DNA of 64,000 nt from Zychaea mexicana (lineage: Eukaryota; Mucoromycota; Mucoromycetes; Mucorales; Lichtheimiaceae). This document shows, piece by piece, positions 13,901 through 24,394 of the stretch. Below the pieces are notes generated by a model. That model did no database searches. It saw only the letters and a list, made by a program, of their open reading frames with translations, and was not told the origin of the DNA. Each line of letters starts with the position of its first letter. The stretch's first letter is position 1. The DNA lies in NCBI RefSeq assembly GCF_025766255.1, contig NW_026516778.1, positions 88,307 through 152,306 on the forward strand, given 5' to 3'. The translations under genes were made by a program, and so were the position numbers.

Positions 13901-14038
13901 TGGCGCCAATGACCATGTCGTCCCGGTTTGGGTGATTTCGAAAGGGATTTGATGGGTGACATTGATAATTCGGGCACCATCGATCGGTATTTGTCCCGTT
14001 GTTGAAAGCAGTGGAATGAATCGCTCAGGTTCCTGCAT
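10970..14038 (-). CDS. TPS2: Trehalose-6-phosphate phosphatase Tps2 (GT20-like domain plus HAD phosphatase)
   Basis: Eight exons: 14038-13594, 13504-13364, 13271-13146, 13066-13014, 12943-12632, 12544-12140, 12077-11898, 11806-10970; 832 residues. The N-terminal two thirds is a GT20 (trehalose-phosphate-synthase-like) domain with LWPLFHYLLW, IIWVHDYHLLLVPALVRE, GLFVHAPFPSSEIFRCLP and VGRDKLDLVKGV. The C-terminal HAD phosphatase has FDYDGTL (Asp552 and Asp554), ISGRDE and CCGDDKTDEDMF, so all its catalytic motifs are present. It converts trehalose-6-phosphate to trehalose in the cytosol, normally in the Tps1-Tps2 complex. The start fits yeast Tps2, where RIINVTHQIP lies near the N-terminus. 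One intron (13013 down to 12944) has a GC donor, CAG|GCAAGT. A poly-Ser/Gly tract sits in the phosphatase domain. The gene lies 135 nt downstream of the end of the ankyrin gene on the same strand. Confidence 0.95.
12944..13013 (-). other. Non-canonical GC-AG intron of TPS2
   Basis: The exon ends in the conserved GANLVGFQ and the intron starts GCAAGT; the next exon starts TYSYSRHF. This splice is the only one I found that keeps the frame and the conserved GT20 sequence. The nearest GT, two codons on, would shift the frame. CAG|GCAAGT is the classical strong GC donor. Confidence 0.75.
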
Positions 14039-14173
14039 TGAGAAAGAACGTGTTTATTATATATGTATATAAAAGCAAGTGGTGTTGAACGTATGTAAGC
14101 TATGCGTTGTCGTGTAAAGGGAGGGAAAAAGAAAAAGAAGAGGTGATGCGCGGGGAGATATAAAAATAGAATT

Positions 14174-15228
14174 TTATTTTGGCACGACAACCAAAACATC
14201 TTGATCGCCACGGAATATATCGAGTAACCGCTTATCCATCTGCTTTGTGTTAATGGGAATCGTCACCTTGCCATTGTTGCGTGCCAAGCTGAAGTTTTCA
14301 GGTAACCCATCCAATTCCTGTTTTTTTTTAAAAGAGAAAACATATTAGTTGATCAGCTTTTGTTGACCCGATTCTTTTTTGTTACCTCTTGAATAGCCTT
14401 GACAGAAGATTCGATGGATTCGTTCTTCAGGAACACTGAGCCTACTATGTTTTCATCCATCTTTGATCCGAGGTATACCAGAATTTCCTTTTCTTCGTCT
14501 TTGCTGTCATTAGGCACTTGCGGGGTAGACGCAGTAGTAGTAGCAGCAGCAGTAGTAGTAGTAGTAGTAGTAGTAGTAGAGGGTTCATCTTGCTGTTGTG
14601 ATGCCATATGTCTTCGAACGACATTTTCGATTTTAGCTTCCGAGAACTCGTCTGGATGTAACCATGACTTTTCCAGATCGGGTTCCTTCATGTACGTGGG
14701 GACAATAGGCAATGCAGGTTCCGGTCCAACAGCAGCAGCAGCTGCTGCTGCAGACCCTTCTTGTTCTTGTTTTGCACTCGTATCACCATCCAATAGATTT
14801 TGGATAGCTGGATCCTTTGTCAAATGAAACGCAGTTTGGCCCTTGTTCGTCTTGACATTGGGATCGGCTCCGTTAGCAAGCAATAGACGTACTACCTTTT
14901 CATGGCCTCTATGAGCAGCCCAGTGCAATGCGGTCCTTTTCTTCCCCACAAGATTAAAGTTAAAATCGTGTTTGTTTGTTGTTGCTTTTTTTGGAAATAA
15001 CGGACACAGCCTTTTCTTTCTTTCTTTTTTTTTTTTTTGGTTTAATGACGATCGTTCTCTTCCTACAACCCACGGTGTTAATCGAGAGAAAAAGAAAACA
15101 AATTACCAGCCGTTCATTTTGTTTCGGGAGTTAAGATTGACGCCGGCTTTGGTGAAATGGTGTACAGCATGTGCGTTGCCCAGGGCAGACACTTCACGTA
15201 ATGTTTCTTCGCGTTCGTCTCCGTACAT
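14174..15228 (-). CDS. ANKRD40-like ankyrin repeat protein
   Basis: Exons 15228-15107, 14935-14386 and 14317-14174 give 271 residues from MYGDEREETLREV. Two ankyrin repeats follow: LREVSALGNAHAVHHFTKAG, then NGWTALHWAAHRGHEKVV and LLLANGADPNVK across intron 1. Next comes LPIVPTYM, a low-complexity Q/T/A-rich linker, and a small C-terminal domain beginning EILVYLGSKMDENIVGS and ending DQDVLVVVPK. The N-terminal order, including NGWT-LHWA and L-P-x-V-P-x-Y, matches animal ANKRD40; that match is from memory of the family. Its function is unknown. The acceptor before the first exon (TTTAAAG) hints at one more upstream exon, so the true start may lie further up. Confidence 0.78.
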
Positions 15229-17991
15229 TTGGATTGACTTTAAAGTAAAAAAGAAAAAAAAAATGTGGTGGGTTTGGCGGCGCACGGTACCTTTCTTTGT
15301 GGTCGGAGTCTCTTGTAGTATCAGGTACCAGCACTTTCTGGAAAAATGCACATTCTAAATTGTCGTACTGAGAAGTTGTATCGGCTAGGTATATAAACAA
15401 CGATAGAAAACGTTACTATTTAGCTTTCTTTATATATTCGAGCACGTTGAATTTGAAAATGAAGCATATACCCTCTATATTATACAGCTGTCAACACATT
15501 AATCACAATCAACCCCAGTCATAATAAATTTAAGCTATGTGATACGGTTAATGCTAGCTTAGAACGTCTTTAAAGTTGATCCACAGAGCGCGCATGGAAA
15601 GCATATGTTGCTCACAAGGTGCTTAATTGATTTTTGGCAAAAAAAGCTACCGAGAAAGAAAAGGTCTTCTGTATCCTTGTCTGTGTGCAGGTCACACCAA
15701 TGATCTGCCCTCATGTATTGAAACATTGGGCTTTCCCTGTCCTTATTGAAGACCCAAATTCTAATAAAGAGAGGGGGAAATTCCCTTGCCATCATATACA
15801 ACAGTGCTCGCTTAACAATGTTTGAAGCTTAAATTACTAATAATGTTCCGAGCTTTCGAGCTTTGTGCCAAAGCTGCCACACTTGCGTTTGGAGGTAGTG
15901 TAACATCTGCTTAGCTGTGTCTCGCAGGACAACTATTATACTGCTTCAAAGAAATTCAGATGAGTCCTCCAGCACCTTCTAGCCCTGCCTACGACTTGGA
16001 ATTAAAGAAGCTCAGCATATTAAGTATGTATGCTCGCTATGTTTTGACGCATGGCTACAAAAGTCCCTTGAGTTCGACTTCACAGGGCGCCCATGTAGGT
16101 CTTTTTGTCGCTGACAGACTCTTGAACAATGCTGTCGCCAGTCGTGGTTTTGTTCTCTCATCACCAGATTGAACCGCTTTAGAAATTCATACATACGAGC
16201 GGCAAGATTTGTTATGGATAGTTCTCATGATAGATGACTTTAGTATAAGCGCACGGCAAAAAAAGTTACTGTATTATGACGACAGTCTTCAAAATCGATG
16301 TTGACCCCAACAATTTATACTTCAGTAATATACCATATCTAAGTGCAATCAATAACCACATCCGAGTTTATTTGGAAAGATCATAGAAAAAAATACTGGT
16401 TACTGCCTTTGAATGAACTTGCTTGCATACATACTGCGAGGAGGATCTGGTATCATACAGCGGTCGATGACTGACCCGTTAGCCAAAACGAAAAGAGCTC
16501 AGTCTACAGAGCATAAAGGAGGCAGGCCGCCCTCGTTTGTATTGAGGATCTCACTGTCCATACAGAAAATCATTGCTGGCTTTTCACGAACGAACCAGCC
16601 AGGTCTTTGATCGTATGCGTATCAAGCCTCGCCAAAATCCAAACAGACAACACCAATAGATATAGAATGGTAATAAAGCTATTATTGTATGCAAGCTTCA
16701 AAACAATTACCGAATGCATGCGGCTGCTCTTGCTCATTGTGAAAGTATCTCTAGAACCATTGACCGTAGCACCTACTGTAGTTCTTCCTCGCCTCACTTT
16801 TTCGAGGATCATCGCCTTTTTCGTCAACTCGACCTATAACGTCGTGATTTATTCCTTCTTCCCTTTGGATCTTATCATAGCTTTTGGATTGAGGGTGATT
16901 GTACAAGTTTGTTGATTCTTGAACTATACCTCGAAATTTTATGCTACATACAATCAACAGACTAAGTCTGGACTTAGTGCAAATCTCCATGCGCTTAAAG
17001 ATACTTGTGCAGCTCTTTAGTTTTCTGATGTACTGAACTTTTTTTTCAGAGGTGGCATCTTTGACCATCAAAAACACGCCAGTTTTCTGGGCTGCTGAGG
17101 CTCCAACTTTAAATTGAGTCCCTCCTCTTCAACAAAGATCAGTAGCTTAGTTATCATACTGTATTCGAAGATGCCTATTGTTCTCATTCGAATAATTACA
17201 GCAGCCTTCCATTATTGTCTATAATCCGTAAATAATGGTGTGGTGCCAGCATAAGGTGGCTTCTTGCTCATACGATGTTATTTTTTTACGTTGATGTCGT
17301 TGATATCATTAAAAAAGGACCCATCTTGTTCACATTTTTAAAATTGCAACCGATGTGACGACGAAGCATGTATCCAGTGGAAAGTAAGGCAAGCATACAG
17401 AATGCTGTATAAAATGTATTACATAAACACGGATAAGTCCATGCTAAATGATCCTTGGCCCAAATCGTGCTGCGATTTTCCGTCAAGTAGTATAAAGCAG
17501 CATCGTATCATATCCATATAGTATATATCGCAAGAATGTTCGCTGATGTCTTTGGTATAGCCGTCGTATTTGCCGTCTCATATCGATTGGTTGCTAAATA
17601 CTGCCGCTATATTATATGGTGTGATATGACTTCTTTTATTCTGTGCTGTTTGTATGGAACAATGAGCTATGCAAAACAAAGGTCTTCTTTAAAAGTTGCA
17701 ATGGACTAGCATCACGTGCTAACTTGAATAGCATGGTTACGACTGTCTTTTCCCCAATAAGAGACAGGCTATCGATGAGGTTGGGGGTGGGGTGGGGTGC
17801 AAGAAGAGCCACATGATAACGACAAAGGTTCTTTTACTGCTCGGTCGGAAATTGCCCTTTTGAAGAGTCAGAACACGCAGGATGAATATGCACCTGACCT
17901 GACCTCTGGTTTTTTAGTTTTTTACTCCGGGCTCGTCGATTGTAATCGTTCACCACATCCTCTCCCGCTATCTGTCTTTGCTCTTTTAATT
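15229..17991. other. 2.7-kb gene-poor stretch
   Basis: I could not support a gene here. Several frames of 60-145 codons occur on both strands (for example 15960-16172 plus, 16607-16915 plus, 17286-17486 minus), but none shows a domain, a codon pattern or a consistent splice partner. The first few hundred bases may hold an upstream exon of the ankyrin gene. The last 200 bases are the promoter side of the FYVE gene and include a G-rich run near 17782-17800. Confidence 0.4.
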
Positions 17992-20721
17992 ATGCAACAA
18001 CTTGATGACCGTCCACCATTCTTATTACCTCGTCCTGTATGGGTAAACGATATTGATGTCATCCATTGCACCTCTTGCAATGCTGCGTTTGGTCCATTAC
18101 GACGAAGGGTAAGTTTCTGTCTTACAAGCCCTTTTGCCCCCCCCATTCAAGGAACCATGACTTTTAAAACACTTTCTGAAAACATGGACCGTCTTTGTTA
18201 CTTGAGTAAGGAACAACATATAAAAAACTGATTTTTGTGTCTCTCTTTTCTTTTTGTTTTATCATTCCGCAGCATCATTGTCGACATTGGTATGTCTTTA
18301 AGAGAGGAGGAGGGGGGCGTTGCTGAAGGGAAAAGGAAGAAAGAACTCAAGTATTATTCTTTTTTGTGTGTTATAAAAGCGGCAATATATTCTGTCATGA
18401 ATGCTCGTCGAAAAGTGTACCTTTACCACAGCTTGGATATGGATCAAAACCTGTACGGGTGTGCAAAGGATGTTTCGAGGTGGCGTACTTGGTAACTTAT
18501 GCAATTGATGACGATCATGGCTTATCAACACAGGTGAGTCCGCTGTTATTATTACTACCACTTTACATGCTGCGCTATGGGAAAAAAGAGAATCTTACTG
18601 ATAAGGATACATCTGGAGAAAATAGATCCACGGTACGCGAGGTCTTTTGGAGCTGATTGAAAAAGATAATGGTAAACTATAAAAGAAAACAGAGCGATAT
18701 GTTTTGGAAGGAAAGGAAAAAAAAACTGATACGATCTAGAGCATGATTTACAAAACGTGGTCATGTATGGCGGCATTGATGCATTGATCTGGTTATGTTG
18801 GTCTTCCACAAGTGTACAAATCCATCATCTAGCGACGACGACTCTTGCGATATTGGCCGAAAAAGAATCGATACGACCTGTCATTATCACCAAATGGGCA
18901 CTACCGCCATTATTACATCTGATTGAATTCTACGTCTACTACGAAATCAACACTAGTAAAAAAAAGAAGCTCAAGAAGAAAGGAAAAGCGGCAGCAACGG
19001 TTAGGGATAATGACGAAAACGTAAAAGAAGAGGACGACGACGATAATGATACCCCACAAGAAGTCATTCTTGAGATTGTGATCAATTGTACCCACGTCTT
19101 TTATCAGTTGTCGCGTGCCGGTATATTCAGTCAATCCAATATTATTGATGATGGGGTGCTTTATACATTGTTGACATTGGCAGCGTATGATCCTGTACCA
19201 CAGGACCATGAAAAGAAAAAGCAACAGAACGGACAACAACCCAATGGCGGTGATATGAATGGAAACGGACAAGAAGAAGAAGAAGCAAGGGCTGCAATAG
19301 CGGAGCAGTTCAAGGAACGGGTTCGCATCATTCAAAGTCTGGCTGCCAAGGCAGTATCAGCGATCAGTGCACCTGTCACCAACCAGCCCAGTGTGATTGA
19401 GCTGATAAGAGGGACGGATAAATTTGCTTATCTGCTACGGTCCACGAATGGCGAAGTGCGGAAATACATGGCAAAAACAATTGCTTATCTATCGTTGCGT
19501 AATGGTAACAGTTTTCCTGTGTGTGTACATGTGGTTCTTGCGATATACGTAATCCAGAAGACTAAAAAAAACACTTTTCAAGACAAATACAAACCTGCTT
19601 TATTAGGAGGTGATGTGGCCCGTGCTTTAGTATCGATTATCGCACTCTTGCCACACACACAGCAGCAACAACAAGTAGAAGAGGGCGGCGACGACGACGA
19701 CATTGATGCTATGGAACAACGGAAACAAGATCACAGTTATTATCTTTCACGAAACGACGTGGATGAAGATCAGTATGGACCGGCCAATTCTTCAGCTGTT
19801 TCTCATGCATGCTGTGCACTTGCCAACTTTGCTACCAATAGTAAGTATTCCTCTTGTGATTAAACGTATTGCCTGACTCACGAACCATTCCTGTCTTGGC
19901 TGTAAAAATGCTTTGCGTGATAATAGATGAATCACAAAGCAATCTGATATCCCAACCCCGTGTGCTCAAGTATATATGCAATGTTCCTGCCGCATTATCG
20001 GGCCATACAGAAGTCCATCGCCACGTAGCGCGTTGCCTAGCCAATTTTGCTCTTTACAGTAAGCGTCTTGTTTTAGTATTCAATGTCTCAATTCCATTAG
20101 GGGGTTTTTATCTAATCGCGCCTTCTGGTCACAGGCGAAAATAACGCTATTATGCTTGGCTATGCTGCTGTGGAGCAAGAGGAACAGAATAACAACACTA
20201 GCAAAAAGAAGGAGAAAGGTACAACCACACGACGTCGTGGTGATCCGTACAACGTTCTTTCAACATTACTTGCCATGGGACAAAGTGCAAATGCCACACC
20301 GGATATACAACGACACATTGTACGAGCCATTGACAACCTCAGTTCTCAAGGTAAAACATGAAAGAGGGTGCTGACTTGTTAATATCACGTACTAAATTTT
20401 TCTCTCTCTCTGTGTGTAATAGTGTCCGGTGGCGAGCGATGGCGAGAGTTGTTCAAGGACGCACATGAATTCATATTGCGCATCATGGACGAAAGCGAGG
20501 ATTCGGATACATTGAAACGGGCACAGAGCATTCATGAAAAGTCAGGGCAAGGATACGATTCATCCAATACTACGACCACAACGACGGACACAACCCTGAC
20601 AAAGACTGCCGCGTCAACGACTCACAAAAAGAAAACGAAAAAGAAAAACAAAAAGAAGAATAACAATGATGAAGCGTTGTCTCAAGATCATCAGCTACCG
20701 GGAGACAATCACACAACATAA
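17992..20721 (+). CDS. FYVE zinc-finger protein with armadillo-like repeats
   Basis: Nine exons: 17992-18108, 18273-18289, 18380-18533, 18626-18671, 18740-19504, 19583-19840, 19927-20058, 20135-20350, 20423-20721; 667 residues. The N-terminal FYVE domain is complete: WVND (17-20), C26-C29, RRRHHCRHC (37-45), C50-C53 and RVCKGC. It should bind PtdIns3P on endosomes or vacuoles. The rest is helical armadillo-like repeat sequence, for example HGTRGLLELIEKDN, GGIDALIWLCWSS and the repeated CxLANFA, with acidic/Lys-rich inserts and a Lys-rich C-terminus. Exon 2 is a 17-nt microexon. The intron 19505-19582 is open in frame (78 nt), so retention would add 26 residues. The frame extends upstream to 17797, but that part does not look coding, so I start at 17992. 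Confidence 0.82.
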
Positions 20722-21064
20722 CCATACCGAGCACCAACAACCACCCTCTATATAAGAAATTGGCGATATTCAATCTAGAAATAAAGTGGAGGCATTCTGT
20801 AAAACGATCAAAGAAAAAACAATCCCCCGGTGTTTTCCACGCCATAAACCAACAACACAGAAATTGTACAAAAAAATAAAGATCAAATATATAAACAAGA
20901 AAGAAAAAGCTATACAAATTTGTGGGCAATTGGAGGTTTACTAATGCTTACTATAAAGTAGTAAATGGCTTTGTGGATGAAGAAACAGTGTGTGCAAAAC
21001 AAAGACAGTTAGAATGGTGGGGTATTTGTTTGTTCAAGTGATGATGAACGGAATAATTTCTTTC
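20722..21064. other. Short spacer between convergent genes
   Basis: The 3' flanks of the FYVE and Cyc8 genes meet here. An AATAAA occurs near 20780 and another near 20875. Nothing else seen. Confidence 0.5.
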
Positions 21065-21343
21065 TCAAGCAGAAGGAGCCATGGCAACTGCATTTGATTT
21101 GGAAGGAGTCGATGGTGTTGTCGTTGTTGCTGCTGCTGCTGGAGACGATGTTCTGGCGACAACGGGAGAAACAGAATTATTCGTGGTAGGAGTAGTGGTA
21201 CTACTGTTGTTGTTGGCGGCTGTTGTGGTTGTGGGGACATTAGCATTGCTAGTACTGGTGCTACTGGAATTTGACGTTGTGGAAGGAGGTACAACAGCAG
21301 CAGCGGATGCATGCTGTTGTTGTTCACTTTTCTTTTTCTGCAG

Positions 21344-21384
<41 letters not shown>

Positions 21385-23778
21385 GACGATGTAATATTGC
21401 GGGTGATTTCTTTGGACTTGGTTTGTGGATAGTGTCATCATCGTCATTACCATCTTCTTCTTCTCTTGATGCCATTCGTTTCCGTTTTGGTGATTCTGAA
21501 ACAACAGTGCTACCAGTAGTACTAGTCGTAGGATGACCTTCACGTTTGACAGTGTACTCGGTTGCTGTAGTAGTAGTAGAAGTCAATGTCGGCGCAGGGA
21601 GTGTGTGTTTTGATGATTCAAGTGGTGGAGGTGGTGGTGATTTCTTCGTCACTGTTGTTGTTGAAGTAAACGGTACAGAGATAGGTGTTTTTGTTGGGGA
21701 TGATGATGGTCTCCTACCGATGTGTTGTGGAGCAGGTAATGTACTATTATCTATACCATTCATAGGTGGGTATGGATGGTGCGTTGACAAAGGACGCGAT
21801 GTTGTTGTCGTTGTTGTCGTTGCCGGATACCGCTCCTGCTTTCTCACCGACTCAAATTCAGGCACGGCTCTAGGTCGCCGTCCTGCTTGTACACGCTGTT
21901 TTTCTTCAGCAAGTGTTGGGTCAGGACTTGCTATATAGTGTACTGAAGAAAATGGAAGTTGTTGTTGTTTTTGTTGCTGTTGTTGAGGCGGAGGAGGTGG
22001 TGGTGGTGGTGGTGGCTGTGAGAGAGAAGATTCACCACTGTCATTACCATGTGTGGCAAATGAAGAAGGCTGTTGTAGTGACGGTGGCGGTTGTTGTTGT
22101 TGTTGCGGATGTTGGTCAACCGGGGGCGGAGGTGAAGTAGATGCTCCCCGACTGCTCTGGTACTGGTAAGGATTAGTGACATCTTGAGGCACAGGTGTAT
22201 CAGGTGGATGACTGTACAGAAACAGAATAATGACGATGACGACGACGTTAGTACATGTCGAGAAAACAACAATTCCATTCCTTTCTCAATAGCCCCAATA
22301 GTATGACTGATTATATTACCTGTTTCCTGATCTAGTATGTTGTCCTGTCCGCAAACACTCGATGCGTTGCCGTATGCGCTTATTATTGGGCTCAAGATCT
22401 GCCGCTCGTTTATATGCATCCAGTGCATCCTGCACCTGGTTTGTGCTTGATTCATACAGTGTGCCCAGATTGTACCAGACCTCACTCATTGTAGGACTTA
22501 GGCGAATAGCGCGGTTGTAAGCGTCTAATGCATCGTGGTGCTATATGTTTACGTAAAATAAGTATTATTTTTTTCATATCCCGGAAAACCACACCTCGGT
22601 AAAGATTACGGCAATCATCGTCATCATATAAACGGTAGTCGGTACCTGATTGATTTGGTAGTACAACACCCCAATGGAGCACCAAAACGCCGGATTCCGA
22701 GCATCCCGATAAACCGACTGCTGATACGCCTCATAAGCCTTGTGATAATTTTGCTCGTAAATGTAACAGCGACCCAAGAGGTACCAGGACTGAGCATCGT
22801 TACTGTCAGCCTTGAGCGAGCGGGTCAAGTACTCGATGGCATTAGCCTGACTTGAAAATGAGGTATTGGTGTGGTGGAAGAGCCAGCCGTATTGTTGCAG
22901 CACCTTGGCGTCATCCGGTTTTTCCGCCAGCACGCGTTCATAGGCTTCCTTGGCGCGTTCGTACTCGTGCTGCTGCTCATACACGTGGCCTGTCTGGTAC
23001 CAAATGTCGACTTGGGTCAATGGTTTCGGCGGATTATGCAGAATGTAGCGGAAACACTGCAGACTCAGGTCGTAGTTTTGTTGTTGCTTGTAAATGATCC
23101 CCAATCGAAAATAGATTTCGTTGGCTTTTTCAAAAGAGGCGTCCATCCGGATGACAGCAGAAAACGCTTCTTCTGCATGCTCGAGTGAGCCGTATCGGTC
23201 GTACAAGATGCCAATTCCGTACCAGAGCTTAGGGTCCTGTATAAATTACGTGAGTTTAAAATACAGGGGAGGGGGAAGAATAAGTGTGTTGTGTCACCTT
23301 TGGGTTGTCCAAATACTTGAGTGCCTGCTGGTAGGCATGGTAGGCATCCTGCAGATCCTCCATCATCAAGTGACAGTGGCCCAGCGCACTCCAGACTTCG
23401 CCGTTGGAGTCCTGGATGGTCAAGACCCGCTTAAAGTACTTGACGGCCCGTTCGAGCTGGTCCTGGTTACGGTAGAGTGACGCAATCCGGAACAATGCGC
23501 CCACGGAACTGGTGTTGTGTTTGAGTGCTGACTTGTAAAAGGTCATGGCGCGAGTCCAGTCGGTCATCATTTCCGCCAGATTTCCTTAATGTGAGAATGT
23601 GTGTGAGTGAGTGAGTGAGTGAGTGAGTGATTTTTGAAACTTTTGACTTTTCCCCCCTTCTTTTCCCTTTTTGCCCGCACCATAGACACACACACTTTTT
23701 CAAAGTACCTAGTGTTAACCATGCCTGTTCGTTGACGGTAGTAAGTCGATCAGCTACAGATGATACCTGCGACGACAT
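21065..23778 (-). CDS. CYC8: General transcriptional corepressor Cyc8/Ssn6 (TPR protein)
   Basis: Exons 23778-23709, 23584-23298, 23236-22646, 22540-22320 and 22211-21065 give 771 residues. Residues about 18-390 are a run of tetratricopeptide repeats (for example AWLTLGNLAEMMTDWTRAMT, LWYGIGILYDRYGSLEHAEE, VWYNLGTLYESSTNQVQDAL), the ten-repeat platform of Ssn6 that binds Tup1 and DNA-binding repressors. The last exon is almost wholly Pro/Gln/Ser/Thr-rich with a poly-Gln run near 21340-21385, as in other fungal Cyc8. It acts in the nucleus in the Tup1-Cyc8 complex. The gene is intact; the poly-Gln CAA/CAG runs are likely length-variable. Confidence 0.93.
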
Positions 23779-24394
23779 CTTGCTTTCCTAATAACGTCAC
23801 ATGTGTGAGACATGATGTCGCATACAAAGATAAAGAGAGGAGAGGGAAAGAAAAAGAGAGAGAGAGAGAGAAAAAGAAAGCCAAATACCTTTTTATTATG
23901 CAGATGTGCAGACCAGACAGAAACGAGTAAAAGGAAAAAGAAGAGGAAGGGTGTGAAGGAAGGGGAAAGGAAAAAAAAAAGGTCCTCAACGGAGAAGGAA
24001 AAAAGTAAGTTTGATGTCGTGTGTTTACTAGTACTGCACTTCATCCCATCAAGGCACACACAAACAATGCAAAGGTGCCCTCCTTCCTCTCGGCTTGTTG
24101 ATTTCTGGCCTGCCGACGTCTGATGAATCGCCCTTTACTGTTTTCGGCAAAGAGTGACATACTCCTACTACTATACTACTACTACTACTACTATTTCCTC
24201 CCATGATCGTTGTAAAGTGTTGCCACTCAGCTGAAACACACACACACTTCTCTTTCTAGTATCTGGCTGGCTTCCAAGTACAACTAGTAGTAGTATATTA
24301 CAAAAGTTAAAAAAATAAGGGGGTGGGGGGCATTATGTACAAAAATAAAAAAAAAATAAGAAAGTAATTATGTACAATTGTGAATGAGGGTGAT
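23779..24394. other. Spacer with purine-rich and triplet microsatellites
   Basis: Promoter side of CYC8 and 3' side of the ADAM gene. It contains an AG/GA-rich tract (about 23830-24000) and a CTA/ACT triplet run (about 24166-24195). No gene seen. Confidence 0.5.

Noticed and set aside
15960..16172. Small plus-strand gene in the 15-18 kb gap
   Set aside because: No domain, no introns that extend it, and the competing minus frame is equally open.
17797..17991. Longer N-terminus for the FYVE gene
   Set aside because: The frame is open, but the residues have no protein-like pattern and FYVE genes can start right before the finger.
21340..21385. Separate plus-strand cysteine-rich gene opposite the CYC8 tail
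   Set aside because: The poly-Cys frames are the reverse of CAA/CAG repeats coding for poly-Gln.
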